DNA of 64,000 nucleotides, taken from Marinibaculum sp040216765. Lineage in GTDB: Bacteria > Pseudomonadota > Alphaproteobacteria > Ferrovibrionales > Ferrovibrionaceae. The stretch spans positions 186,001 to 250,000 of the forward strand of contig JAVJON010000019.1 in NCBI GenBank assembly GCA_040216765.1, written 5' to 3'. Each line of letters begins with the position of its first letter. The first letter of the stretch is position 1. Under the pieces are notes generated by a model, which searched no databases, had not been told where the DNA came from, and saw nothing but the letters and a program-made list of their open reading frames with translations. Positions 24,777 to 32,566 of this stretch are shown here, in pieces. Both the position numbers and the translations under genes were made by a program.

Positions 24777-25919
24777 ATGCTGAAGGACCTGCTGCAGGAT
24801 CCGTCGCCGGTGCTGGCGGTGGCGGAGCGTTTCGCGGCCGAGGAAATGGCGCCGGCCGCCGCCGCCTGGGAGCGCGAGCGCCGCTATCCCCGCGATGCCT
24901 TCGCAGCGGCCGCGGAAGCCGGGCTCTGCCGGCTGTTCGTGCCGAAGGCGGATGGCGGCCATGGCCTGTCCTGCCTGGAGCGCATCGCGCTGTGGGAGAT
25001 CCTGGCGAGGGTCGATTTCGGCTTCACCTTCAGCCTGGTGGTGCATACCGCCTTCGCCGCCGCGATCCACCGCAACGGCAGCCCGGCGCAGCGGGAGCGC
25101 TTTGCCGCGCCGATGCTGGCCGGCGACAGCCTGGGCGCCTTCCTCCTGACCGAGCCGCAGGGCGGCAGCGACGCCGCCGGCATCACGACCCGGGCGGTGC
25201 GCGACGGCGAGGGCTGGCGGATCAGCGGCGCCAAGTCCTGGGTGACCAACGCGGCCTCGGCCGACCTGCTGCACCTCTATGCCCAGACCGACCCGGACGC
25301 GGGCTGGCGCGGCATCGCCGCCTTCCTGGTGGATGCGAACGGCCCCGGCGTGGTGCGCGAGGCGCCCTATTTCATGCTGGGCGGCCACAGCATGGGGGTG
25401 GGCGGCTTCCGCTTCGAGGAGGCGCCGGTCGCCGCCGACCGCATGCTGTTCGCGCCCGGCGAGGGCTTCAAGGCGGCGCTGGGCGGCATCACCATCGCCC
25501 GCATCGTCGTGCCGGCGATGTGCGCGGGCATGCTGCAGGCGGCCCTGGACCTCGCCGGCGCGGCGCTGACCGGCCGGCGTGCCTTCGGCCAGGATCTGGC
25601 CGCGTTCCAGGGCCTGCAATGGCGCCTGGCGGATGTCGCGACCGACCTGCATGCGATCCGCTGCATGGCGGCCGATGCCGCCCGCCGGGTCGATGCCGGC
25701 GAGGATGCGCAGATCGCCGCCGCCCATGTGAAGAAGTTCGCGCCCGCCCGTGCGCTGGAGGGCCTGGCTGCCTGCATGCAGCTGATGGGCGCCGACGGGC
25801 TGAAGCAGGACCACCCGCTGCCCCGTCACCTGGCGGCGGCGAAGCTGGCGCAGTACATGGACGGCTCCAGCGAGATCCAGAACCGGGTGCTGGCCCGCCA
25901 CCTGCTGGGCCGCGGCTGA
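24777..25919 (+). CDS. acyl-CoA dehydrogenase family protein
   Basis: 380 residues, FAD-dependent. Visible are LLTEPQGGSDAAGITTRA for FAD/substrate binding, SGAKSWVTNAASADLL, and the C-terminal block YMDGSSEIQNRVLARHLLG. In the usual YEGTSEIQ block the catalytic glutamate is the second residue; here it is aspartate, a conservative change that may mark a different substrate or altered activity. ATG 24777 follows AGGGGAGGG. It is the last gene of the JAMM-HAD run; a tRNA follows 56 bases later. Confidence 0.82.
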   Translation: MLKDLLQDPSPVLAVAERFAAEEMAPAAAAWERERRYPRDAFAAAAEAGLCRLFVPKADGGHGLSCLERIALWEILARVDFGFTFSLVVHTAFAAAIHRNGSPAQRERFAAPMLAGDSLGAFLLTEPQGGSDAAGITTRAVRDGEGWRISGAKSWVTNAASADLLHLYAQTDPDAGWRGIAAFLVDANGPGVVREAPYFMLGGHSMGVGGFRFEEAPVAADRMLFAPGEGFKAALGGITIARIVVPAMCAGMLQAALDLAGAALTGRRAFGQDLAAFQGLQWRLADVATDLHAIRCMAADAARRVDAGEDAQIAAAHVKKFAPARALEGLAACMQLMGADGLKQDHPLPRHLAAAKLAQYMDGSSEIQNRVLARHLLGRG

Positions 25920-25975
25920 GCCGGGCGAAAGGCTATTGATTCCGGCGGAACGAACAGGTATACCCCGCGCCTCAC

Positions 25976-26050
25976 GACCCCTTCGTCTAGCGGTTAGGAC
26001 ATCGCCCTCTCACGGCGAAAACACGGGTTCGAGTCCCGTAGGGGTCGCCA
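25976..26050 (+). tRNA. tRNA-Glu (anticodon CTC)
   Basis: A full cloverleaf: acceptor GACCCCT pairs with AGGGGTC (26040-26046), discriminator G and encoded CCA at 26048-26050. The anticodon arm is TCGCC-CTCTCAC-GGCGA, giving CTC, and the T-arm carries GGTTCGAGTCC. The tRNA body ends at 26047. Confidence 0.95.
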
Positions 26051-26339
26051 CTTCCGCATCCGGCCTGCCCGGCATGTCGCCAGCCCGTTCCGACAACGGC
26101 GCCGATGCCCCCTCCCGACGATCCGCCACGGCTGCCGGCCTCCTCGCGGCAATGCAGCGATTCTGCGCCGTCTGGAGCCGGGGCCGCCCGTCAGGGCAGG
26201 GCAAGGACATCTTCTCTGGCGATGACGGGCCTTGATGATCGGCGTCGATATGTCGGCGCCGATGCCTGTCCGGCTCGGCGTTGATATCGAACCGGCGGCC
26301 GGGTGTGCGGCGTGACCAATGTCCCGATCCCGCCAATGG
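26051..26339. other. gap between tRNA-Glu and the first toxin-antitoxin pair
   Basis: No gene, integrase or duplicated tRNA 3' end was found in these 289 bases. A weak inverted repeat ATCGGCG/CGCCGAT lies near 26239-26264. The position 3' of a tRNA is a common insertion point for mobile DNA, but no attachment-site duplicate is visible here. Confidence 0.4.
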
Positions 26340-26708
26340 CTAGCCCCAGGGCTCTTCCCCCGGTATCCGGTCCTCGACGTCCATCGCCTCATGCAGCACG
26401 CGACCGATGGCGAGGACACCTGTGTCCTCCATTCGATAGACAATGAAGTGGCGGGGGGTGCGGACCCTTCCGGCGCCGCTTCCGGCGCGCGTGACGCTGA
26501 GGCGCAGATGCCAGGATCGCGCACCGGCGCCCAGTTCGGGTCTTGCCCGGCTGCCCGCACGGTCGGGATTCGTTGCAAGATCCTGCAGGGCGCTGACGAT
26601 CAGGCGCTCGTACCGCCGCCGCGCGGCGGCACCGAACTGCCGCTGGCTCCAGGACAGGATCTCGACGATGTCGGATTGCGCCGCCGCGGAAAGCCTGTAG
26701 CGCAGCAC
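26340..26708 (-). CDS. type II toxin, RelE/ParE superfamily
   Basis: 122 residues. YRLSAAAQSDIVEILSWSQRQFG, RYERLIVSALQDLATNP, and RHFIVYRMEDTGVLAIGRVLHEAMD follow the ParE/RelE beta-hairpin and helical pattern. ParE members poison gyrase, RelE members cleave mRNA; sequence alone does not choose. It starts four bases after the stop of the antitoxin gene, so the pair is cotranscribed. Confidence 0.83.
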   Translation of the reverse strand: MLRYRLSAAAQSDIVEILSWSQRQFGAAARRRYERLIVSALQDLATNPDRAGSRARPELGAGARSWHLRLSVTRAGSGAGRVRTPRHFIVYRMEDTGVLAIGRVLHEAMDVEDRIPGEEPWG

Positions 26709-26712
26709 GGGC

Positions 26713-27012
26713 CTATTCGCGGCCCGTTTCGGGTTCGCCGGCTCCGGCGGCGCGTCGGCCCAGCTGGCCGATCAGGTCGGCCAGCCGGTCGTCCGTCACA
26801 TCCTGGTAGCGGCCCGCCGAGAGATCGTCCCAGCCGGCCTGCGCGGCTGTCTTCAGCGCGTCGAGCTTGGCGGCCTCGAGCGTTTCGCGCTGCTCGACCA
26901 GGCGCAGGCCCTCGCGCAGCACCTCGCTGGCATTCTGGTAGCGGCCGGAAACGACCAGCGAGTCGATCAACTGCTGCTGGTGCTCGGTCAGCACCACATT
27001 GCGCGTCGGCAT
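26713..27012 (-). CDS. type II antitoxin, ParD/CopG-like
   Basis: 99 residues. The ribbon-helix-helix segment is RNVVLTEHQQQLIDSLVVSGRYQNASEVLREGLRLVEQRE, given here as blocks RNVVLTEHQ, GRYQNASEVLREGLRL; the C-terminal half would wrap the toxin. ATG 27012 marks where similarity begins; the longer frame to 27198 runs through the operator. It probably represses its own operon at the palindrome just upstream. Confidence 0.83.
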   Translation of the reverse strand: MPTRNVVLTEHQQQLIDSLVVSGRYQNASEVLREGLRLVEQRETLEAAKLDALKTAAQAGWDDLSAGRYQDVTDDRLADLIGQLGRRAAGAGEPETGRE

Positions 27013-27052
27013 TGCCCTGACCTCGTGGCTGCACGGATGCTCCACCTCAATG

Positions 27053-27093
27053 CATGGATGGCATATTATGCCAACAGGCCTCTGTGGCCAATG
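27053..27093 (-). promoter_or_regulatory. operator/promoter of the ParD-ParE pair
   Basis: A perfect inverted repeat TGGCATA-T-TATGCCA occupies 27059-27073, 47 bases before the antitoxin start. On the minus strand it contains TAATAT as a possible -10, with TTGGCC 17 bases upstream as a -35. Overlap of a palindrome and a promoter is the standard design of autoregulated toxin-antitoxin operons. Confidence 0.6.
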
Positions 27094-27210
27094 ACCCCTG
27101 TGGCACTGAATCGGCGACTGGATGGGAAGGCTTGCATTCGCGCCTGATCGACCCCTCAATCCGCAGGCCGCAAGGGGCATACCGCCCGCCTGCCGCACCC
27201 GGGTTTCCCC

Positions 27211-28254
27211 ATGACCTCCCTCTCAGCCCTCCCCCGGCAGGCCCGCAGCCTGCTGCCCGGTGTCGCGATCTGCCTGATCATCGCGGCGGCCGCGCGGTTC
27301 CTGGCGGACCATTACGGCGCGCCGCAGATGCTGTTCGCGCTGCTGATCGGCATGGCGGTGCATTTCCTGTCGGACGAGCCGCAATGCGCGCCCGGCATCG
27401 CGTTCTGCAGCCGCACCGTGCTGCGGCTCGGCGTGGCGCTGCTGGGCCTGCGGATCACCGTCGGCCAGGTCGTCGAGCTGGGCTTCGCGGCGGCCGGCTG
27501 GGTGGCGCTGGGGGTGGTGGCGACGATGGCGTTCGGCATCCTGCTGGGGCGGCTGACCGCCAGCGGCGGCCGGCTGGGCCTGTTGAGCGGCGGGGCGGTC
27601 GGGATCTGCGGCGCCTCGGCGGCGCTGGCGATCGCCTCGGTGATGCCGCCGGACCGCAAGCTGGAGCGCGACACCACCTTCGTGGTGGTGACGGTCACGG
27701 CCTTCTCCACCCTGGCGATGATCTTCTACCCGATCCTGACCGCCCGCCTGGGCCTGGCGCCGCATGAGACCGGGCTGTTCCTGGGCGGCACGATCCACGA
27801 CGTGGCGCAGGTGGTCGGTGCCGGCTACAGCCTGTCGGTAGAGGTCGGCGATGCCTCCACCATCGTGAAGCTGTTCCGGGTGGCGCTGCTGGTCCCGGTG
27901 GTGCTGGGCCTTGGGCTCTGGTTCGGCCTGGCAATGCGCCGTGCGGCAACCCGGCGCGACACAGGGGCCGGCACGGCGCCCGCCGGCGGCGGCCTGCGCG
28001 AGTCGATCCCGTGGTTCGTGCTGGCGTTCTGCCTGCTGGTGGCGGTCAACACCCTGGGCCTGGCGCCCGACACGATCCGCCTGCCGCTGATCGACCTTTC
28101 GTCCTGGTGCCTGGTCACTGCGATCGCCGCGCTGGGGGTGCGCACCGCGCTGAAATCCCTGGCCGAGGTGGGCATCGGCGCCGTCCTCCTGATGCTGGCG
28201 GAGACGGTGTTCCTGGCCCTCTGGGTACTGGCGGGCCTGCTCTGGCTGATCTGA
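27211..28254 (+). CDS. YeiH family putative sulfate/sulfite exporter
   Basis: 347 residues with about ten membrane helices. The signature blocks are LRLGVALLGLRITVGQV, GGAVGICGASAALAIASV and GTIHDVAQVVGAGYSLS, all typical of the YeiH/UPF0324 family. Members are annotated as putative sulfate exporters and are linked in some bacteria to taurine or sulfite release; direct evidence is thin. It lies alone between two toxin-antitoxin pairs, 137 bases from the first operator. Confidence 0.85.
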   Translation: MTSLSALPRQARSLLPGVAICLIIAAAARFLADHYGAPQMLFALLIGMAVHFLSDEPQCAPGIAFCSRTVLRLGVALLGLRITVGQVVELGFAAAGWVALGVVATMAFGILLGRLTASGGRLGLLSGGAVGICGASAALAIASVMPPDRKLERDTTFVVVTVTAFSTLAMIFYPILTARLGLAPHETGLFLGGTIHDVAQVVGAGYSLSVEVGDASTIVKLFRVALLVPVVLGLGLWFGLAMRRAATRRDTGAGTAPAGGGLRESIPWFVLAFCLLVAVNTLGLAPDTIRLPLIDLSSWCLVTAIAALGVRTALKSLAEVGIGAVLLMLAETVFLALWVLAGLLWLI

Positions 28255-28278
28255 GCGGGTGAGGTGGGGTGGGCATCT

Positions 28279-28313
28279 TGCGAATACGATCAAAAAGGTT
28301 ATTTTGATCGTAT
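28279..28313 (+). promoter_or_regulatory. operator/promoter of the Phd-ParE pair
   Basis: ATACGATCAAAA (28284-28295) and TTTTGATCGTAT (28302-28313) form a perfect 12-bp inverted repeat with a six-base centre, 28 bases before the antitoxin start. A candidate promoter, TTGCGA (28279-28284), 16 bases, TATTTT, is overlapped by it. The arms are AT-rich against a very GC-rich background, which makes chance unlikely. Confidence 0.75.
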
Positions 28314-28341
28314 CGTCCATCGCAATGGATCGGCAGGCGAT

Positions 28342-28608
28342 ATGACAACCCGGCGCATGGCGGCCCTGGAGGCCAAGACCCGGTTCGGCGAACTGCTTAA
28401 CGCGGCGCAGCGTGAGCCGGTCACGATCGAGAAGCATGGCAAGCCTGTCGCCGTTCTTCTGTCTGCCGACGATTACAGCGATTACGAGGCGCTGAAGCTG
28501 GCCCGGCTTCGCGGAGAGCTTCAAGTCGGCCTCGACGATCTGGCGGCGGGGCGGGTCTTCGATGGCGACGCTGTCTTCGCGGAAATCCGTCTGCGGCTCG
28601 ATGAGTGA
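28342..28608 (+). CDS. type II antitoxin, Phd/YefM family
   Basis: 88 residues. The N-terminal Phd/YefM DNA-binding fold is visible in ALEAKTRFGELLNAAQREPVTIEKHGKPVAVLLSADDY (in part), followed by a C-terminal toxin-binding helix. ATG 28342 is chosen because the longer frame from 28264 would translate the operator. The stop overlaps the toxin start by four bases. Confidence 0.85.
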   Translation: MTTRRMAALEAKTRFGELLNAAQREPVTIEKHGKPVAVLLSADDYSDYEALKLARLRGELQVGLDDLAAGRVFDGDAVFAEIRLRLDE

Positions 28609-28898
28609 CGCGCTTTGTCCTGTCGGCCGCCGCGCGGCGTGACCTGCTGGCAATCGCCGACCATGGCCGCCAGACATGGGGCAATGCGCAGGCACTGGCC
28701 TACGCCATGGCACTGGAAAGCAGGCTTGTCCTGCTAGCCGCGCGTCCGGCGCTTGGCCGGCAAAGGCCGGAGCTCCCTGACTTCATTCGATCATTCGCGG
28801 CCGAGAGCCATGTCATCTTCTACACAGAGACCGACAGCGGCATTTTCGTCGTCCGCGTTCTTCATCGGCGTCAGGATGCCGGCCGGCATTTGGGTTGA
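28605..28898 (+). CDS. type II toxin, RelE/ParE superfamily
   Basis: 97 residues: FVLSAAARRDLLAIADHGRQTWG, LLAARPALGRQRPEL and FIRSFAAESHVIFYTETDSGIFVVRVLHRRQD give the ParE profile, with the late arginine/histidine block typical of active toxins. GTG 28605 overlaps the antitoxin stop (GTGA). It is only distantly similar to the toxin at 26340 and is paired with a different antitoxin family. Confidence 0.85.
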   Translation: MTRFVLSAAARRDLLAIADHGRQTWGNAQALAYAMALESRLVLLAARPALGRQRPELPDFIRSFAAESHVIFYTETDSGIFVVRVLHRRQDAGRHLG

Positions 28899-28988
28899 GC
28901 GTCAGCAGGCGGCCGTTCGGGGCTGCCGGAAACCGGCCTGTCCGGAATGGGCTGAGGATGGCGGTTTCCGCAAGGGAATGTGGCAGCA

Positions 28989-29489
28989 TCAGCGCTGGCC
29001 CGCCAGGCGCCGTGCCACGACCCGCGTGCCGTCCCGCGCCGCGCCGCCGGGGCCGGGCAGGGCGGTCACATTCGCTGCCGTGAGCGGTTCGCCGCAGCCC
29101 GAGCAGGTCACCCGCGGCAGGCAGGTCTGGCCGCAGCCGTCGTGCCGGAACAGGATCGGGCTGCCTTCCGCCGGCGCCGCCCAGCGGTCGCCCCAGGCCA
29201 TCAGCGCCAGCAGGGCCGGGACCAGGTCGCGGCCCGACTCCGACAGCCGGTATTCGAAGCGGGCCGGCCGCGTCTGGTAGGCGTGGCGTTCTGCCAGGCC
29301 GCGCGCCTGCAGGGCCTTCAGCCGGCGGGTCAGCAGGTTGCGGGAGATCCCCAGATCCTCCACCAGGTCGTCGAACCGGCCGACGCCCAGGAACAGGTCC
29401 CGCAGGATCAGCGGCGTCCACCAGTCGCCGACGAGGTCCAGGGTGCGGGCGAGGGAACAGCGCATCTGCGCGAAGCTGGTCTTTTCCAT
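28989..29489 (-). CDS. HxlR family transcriptional regulator
   Basis: 166 residues. A winged-helix HxlR/MarR-like domain (about 8-100: LVGDWWTPLILRDLFLG, FDDLVEDLGISRNLLTRRLKALQARGL) is followed by a C-terminal extension with four cysteines or histidines in HDGCGQTCLPRVTCSGCGEPL, a likely zinc ribbon or thiol sensor beyond the usual HxlR length. It is divergent from a SnoaL-like gene across 76 bases that carry its probable operator. Confidence 0.85.
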   Translation of the reverse strand: MEKTSFAQMRCSLARTLDLVGDWWTPLILRDLFLGVGRFDDLVEDLGISRNLLTRRLKALQARGLAERHAYQTRPARFEYRLSESGRDLVPALLALMAWGDRWAAPAEGSPILFRHDGCGQTCLPRVTCSGCGEPLTAANVTALPGPGGAARDGTRVVARRLAGQR

Positions 29490-29513
29490 CCCTGCATCAT
29501 CGTCAGTTACATT

Positions 29514-29554
29514 ATTGAACTCAATGCTGCAAAGTCAGTTCAATTCGTGAACTG
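29514..29554. promoter_or_regulatory. operator between the HxlR regulator and the SnoaL-like gene
   Basis: A perfect inverted repeat CAGTTCA-ATTCG-TGAACTG lies at 29536-29554, and another half-site TTGAACT is at about 29512-29518. The region is AT-rich and sits 12 bases before the SnoaL-like start, so the regulator probably controls both directions. Confidence 0.6.
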
Positions 29555-29565
29555 AGGAGGCCGGG

Positions 29566-30018
29566 ATGTACCATGCCATCGTCCGCCGCCGGGTCCGGGC
29601 ACTGTTCGACGCAGTCAACCGCGGCAATGCTGCGCCGGTGATCGCCATGATTGCGGGCCGCTTCGAGCATGCCTTCCTGGGCGACCATGCGCTGGGCGGA
29701 AGCCGGCGCGGCCTGGACGCGACCCGGGCCTGGTACGGCCGGCTGTGGCGGCTGCTGCCGGACCTGCGCTTCGACCTGCACCGGGTGCAGGTCGCCGGCC
29801 CGCCCTGGAACACCATCGTCACGGCGGAGTGGAGCGAGACCAACTCCGGCACCGACGGCGTGCGGACCGGCAACAGCGGCATCCACGTGCTGCACCTGCG
29901 CTGGGGCCGCGCCACCCGCCTGCTGATCGCCACCGACACGGTGGCCCTGACGGCGACCCTGCAGCGCATCGCCCGGGCCGGCACCGCGGAGGCGCTGGCC
30001 CCGCCGATCCTGGACTGA
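29566..30018 (+). CDS. SnoaL-like (NTF2-fold) protein
   Basis: 150 residues with the alpha+beta cone pattern of the SnoaL/NTF2 superfamily: RVRALFDAVNRGNAAPVIAMIA, GLDATRAWYGRLWRLLPDLRFDLHRV, VTAEWSE and NSGIHVLHLRWGRATRLLIATDTVALTATL. Members range from polyketide cyclases to isomerases or have no known activity. ATG 29566 follows GAGGAGG. Likely the regulated partner of the divergent HxlR gene. Confidence 0.75.
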   Translation: MYHAIVRRRVRALFDAVNRGNAAPVIAMIAGRFEHAFLGDHALGGSRRGLDATRAWYGRLWRLLPDLRFDLHRVQVAGPPWNTIVTAEWSETNSGTDGVRTGNSGIHVLHLRWGRATRLLIATDTVALTATLQRIARAGTAEALAPPILD

Positions 30019-30128
30019 GCGCCGCGGCGGCCCCGCCGGAGCCGGCCGGCCAAGGGCCGGCAGCGGGCTGCCCGCCAGCTGGGCGCGCCGGGGAACATCC
30101 GGCGACTGCCAGCGCCCCCCCGGCGCTG

Positions 30129-30147
30129 CCCCGCAAGCCTTGCGGGG
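30129..30147. repeat. stable hairpin in the gap before the Nuo-like cluster
   Basis: CCCCGCAAG, C, CTTGCGGGG: nine-base arms around a single base (an effective stem of seven or eight). It is 111 bases after the SnoaL-like stop and 130 before the nuoA-like start. There is no T-tract. No clear -35/-10 pair was seen in 30019-30276. Confidence 0.4.
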
Positions 30148-30276
30148 AACCTTCCTCGGCGCGGGCACGTTCCCGGCTGACAGGGCCGACCGGCCCGACG
30201 GAGGGCAGCGCGCCCGGGTGCCGCCGGGGGAGGGCATTCGCGCGCGTCCCGACGCCGGGCTGTGGCGGGACGAATC

Positions 30277-30633
30277 ATGGCCGATATCGCCGGCATCGCG
30301 ATCGCAGGCATCGCTGCGCTCGCCATCGGGCTCGCGCTGCAGGGCTTCGGCTCCGGCTTCGGCTTCGGCGCCGCCACCAGCGAGCCGCAGAAGGTGCCCT
30401 TCCTGGGCGGCGGCGACCCCGTCAGCCATGCCTGGCAGCGCTATCACGCCCGCTACTACCCGATGACCCTGCTCTTCATCGCCTTCGAGATGGAGATGAT
30501 GTTCATGTATCCCTGGGCCGTCGTCTTCCTGGAAGAAGGCATGAAGGCGATGGTCGAGATGGGCATGTTCCTGGCCATCCTCTCCGTCGGCATCCTCTAT
30601 GGCTGGCGCGAAGGCGTCTTCCGATGGCAGTGA
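30277..30633 (+). CDS. NuoA-like complex I membrane subunit
   Basis: 118 residues with three membrane helices. LLFIAFEMEMMFMYPWAVVFLEE and FLAILSVGILYGWREG match the conserved second and third helices of NuoA; the usual FDVE is FEME here. The loop that normally reads Y-E-C/S-G is FLGGGDP, so the tyrosine-glutamate pair is lost. ATG 30277 follows GGGA; GTG 30262 is an alternative. It is the first of eight tightly packed genes, overlapping the next by ten bases. NuoA lies at the junction between the membrane and peripheral arms in complex I. Confidence 0.83.
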   Translation: MADIAGIAIAGIAALAIGLALQGFGSGFGFGAATSEPQKVPFLGGGDPVSHAWQRYHARYYPMTLLFIAFEMEMMFMYPWAVVFLEEGMKAMVEMGMFLAILSVGILYGWREGVFRWQ

Positions 30634-31643
30634 CCGGCGCTTCATGGCTTGCGGCTTCCGCGCCGGCGCCGGTCTATCCGGCGGTGGGGGCGGACGGCCT
30701 GGCCGCGGTCGAGGCATTGTCCCTGCATCCGGCCGTGTCGCTGCAGGCGAGCCCGCGCCATGCCAGCCTGCTGCTGGTCTGCGGCCGGATCCGGGAGGCG
30801 GATCGCCCGGCGCTGCGCCGCCTGCACGACCAGCTGCCGCATCCGCGCGCAACCCTGTGGTGGCGCACCGAGCCCGTGCCGGGATTTCCCGCGGCTTCAT
30901 GCGTCGGCGACGACCGGGCGGATGCCGTCCGCGCGGTTTGGCGGCGGCTGGCGACCGGCGCGCTGGGGTCGGAGGCGGACCTGCTGCCCGACGAGCCGCC
31001 GGCGCCATGGCGCGGGAAGGGCGATCACGGCCAGGGCGGCGAGGGCATGACGGGCGGCAAGCCCTATGGCCGGCCGATGGCGATGACAGACGAGGATTGC
31101 CGCGACGGACTGGCGCTGGACGCCTACACGGCCCGCCTGGGCCCCTTCCTGCCCATACTGCCGCCCGGGCTGCGGCTCGAGCTCACGATCCAGGGCGATG
31201 CAATCCAGTCGGCGAGGGTGCCTTCGCCGCCCTATCCCCAGGCCGGGTCCGACGACCCGTTGCGGTGCATCGCGCGGCTGCTGCCGCTGCTCGGCCTGGC
31301 GGGACTGGCGGAACGGTTCCGGCGCGCGGCGCAGGGCCGGGCGCCCGACCTCGGCGCCCCCGACCTCGGCGCCCTCGGCCGCGCCCTGCGCCGGTCCGGC
31401 GCGCTGTACGCGATTCCGCCCGGCCTGGGCGGGTTCGCGGGCGAGGACCTGCGCGCCCGGCTGCGGCGCTGGTGGGCGCAGGCGGAGGGTGCGGATCTGC
31501 GGGCGCCCCCCGGCGAGGGCTGCCTTGCCGACCTGTTGCCGGGGCTGGAGTGGAGCGAAGCGATGCTTGTCGCCAACAGCTTCGAGCCGGAGATCCTGAT
31601 GCGCCTCTGCCGCGCCGGCCCGGGCGACGGAGACGGTTCGTGA
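30624..31643 (+). CDS. complex I-like soluble subunit, NuoB/NuoD-related without iron-sulfur ligands
   Basis: 339 residues, no membrane segment. Residues about 45-80 (LQASPRHASLLLVCGRIREADRPALRRLHDQLPHPR) echo the NuoB stretch SPRQAD...AGT...PALR..YDQMPEPR, given here in pieces: SPRHASLLLVCG, PALRRLHDQLPHPR. Residues about 140-195 (GRPMAMTDEDCRDGLALD, LGPFLPILPPGLRLEL, TIQGDAIQSARV) resemble an N-terminal NuoD/hydrogenase-large-subunit-like piece. Six cysteines are scattered and there is no CC or CxxC, so the N2 cluster of true NuoB cannot form. It takes the place in the operon where B, C and D normally lie. Assignment is by pattern only and needs a profile search. Confidence 0.5.
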   Translation: MAVTGASWLAASAPAPVYPAVGADGLAAVEALSLHPAVSLQASPRHASLLLVCGRIREADRPALRRLHDQLPHPRATLWWRTEPVPGFPAASCVGDDRADAVRAVWRRLATGALGSEADLLPDEPPAPWRGKGDHGQGGEGMTGGKPYGRPMAMTDEDCRDGLALDAYTARLGPFLPILPPGLRLELTIQGDAIQSARVPSPPYPQAGSDDPLRCIARLLPLLGLAGLAERFRRAAQGRAPDLGAPDLGALGRALRRSGALYAIPPGLGGFAGEDLRARLRRWWAQAEGADLRAPPGEGCLADLLPGLEWSEAMLVANSFEPEILMRLCRAGPGDGDGS

Positions 31644-32566
31644 GCGCGGCAGCAGGGCTCGCGCTGCTGTTCGGCGTCATGGCCGTCGGTGCCTGGCTGG
31701 CCGCCGCACTGGACCGCGCGGCGCTGGCGCTTGCCGCCGGGCGGCGGCCAGCCGCCGCCATGCTCGTGGCGCCGTGGCGCCAGGGCGCCATCCACCTGCT
31801 GCGCCAGCGCATCCGGACCGAGCGCCCCGACGCGATGAACGGGCTGCTGGCCCCGGCTTGTTATCTTCTGCTCGCCGCGGCCGGGATGAGCGTGGTGCCC
31901 TTCGCGCCGGGCCTGGTCGTCGCCGACCTGGACGCCGGCATCGTGCTGTGGGGCGCCTGCGAGGCGCTGACCGTCGTGGTCGTGTTCCTGCACGGCTGGT
32001 CGGCGAACGCGCCGCTGCCGCTGATCGGCGGCTACCGCTATGTCGCCATCGGCCTGCCCGCGATGCTGCTGTCGATGTTCGTCCTGATCGCCGCCGCGCT
32101 GCCGGCGCAATCGCTGTCGGTGTCCGCGATCGTGGAATCGCAGGCGTCGGTGTGGAATGCGGTGCGCCAGCCGCCCGGCCTGGTGCTGTTCCTGATGCTC
32201 GGGCTCTCGCTGACCTTGCGCGGGCCGTTCGACTATGCCGACGCCGCCGACCTGGCCGGCGGCACCTCGGCGGAGGCCTCCGGCCCGGCGCAGGCGGCAT
32301 GGCAGGTGGCGCGCCTGGCGATGCTGGTCTCGGTATCTGCGATGACGGCCGCGGTGTTCCTGGGCGGCTATCACGGGCCCTGGCTGCCGGGGCCGGCCTG
32401 GATGCTGCTGAAGATGATCGTCGTGCTGGCCGTGCTGGCCGCGGCCACGCACATGTTCGCCCGGCTTCCGCCGGCGCGCATGCTGACCCTGCTGTGGACG
32501 CTGCTGCTGCCGCTGTCCTTCCTCGTCCTGGCCCTGGTGGGCGCGGAGGTGCTGCTGTGGAGCTGA
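31640..32566 (+). CDS. NuoH-like complex I membrane subunit
   Basis: 308 residues, about eight helices. LVAPWRQGAIHLLRQ, LPLIGGYRYVAIGLPAMLLSMFVLIAA and LRGPFDYADAADLAGGTSAEASG follow the NuoH order. In ordinary NuoH the last block reads close to [20 protein letters not shown]; here most of the acidic residues of that quinone-site loop are missing. GTG 31640 overlaps the upstream stop by four bases. NuoH is the heel subunit that anchors the peripheral arm and forms part of the quinone cavity. Confidence 0.75.
   Translation: MSAAAGLALLFGVMAVGAWLAAALDRAALALAAGRRPAAAMLVAPWRQGAIHLLRQRIRTERPDAMNGLLAPACYLLLAAAGMSVVPFAPGLVVADLDAGIVLWGACEALTVVVVFLHGWSANAPLPLIGGYRYVAIGLPAMLLSMFVLIAAALPAQSLSVSAIVESQASVWNAVRQPPGLVLFLMLGLSLTLRGPFDYADAADLAGGTSAEASGPAQAAWQVARLAMLVSVSAMTAAVFLGGYHGPWLPGPAWMLLKMIVVLAVLAAATHMFARLPPARMLTLLWTLLLPLSFLVLALVGAEVLLWS

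Noticed and set aside
26051..26339. attachment site with duplicated tRNA 3' end
   Set aside because: No second copy of the tRNA-Glu 3' sequence was found up to 29 kb and no integrase is present.
25994..26578. minus-strand protein ending RDSNPCFRRERAMS
   Set aside because: That ending is the familiar false translation antisense to tRNA-Glu; no ribosome site.
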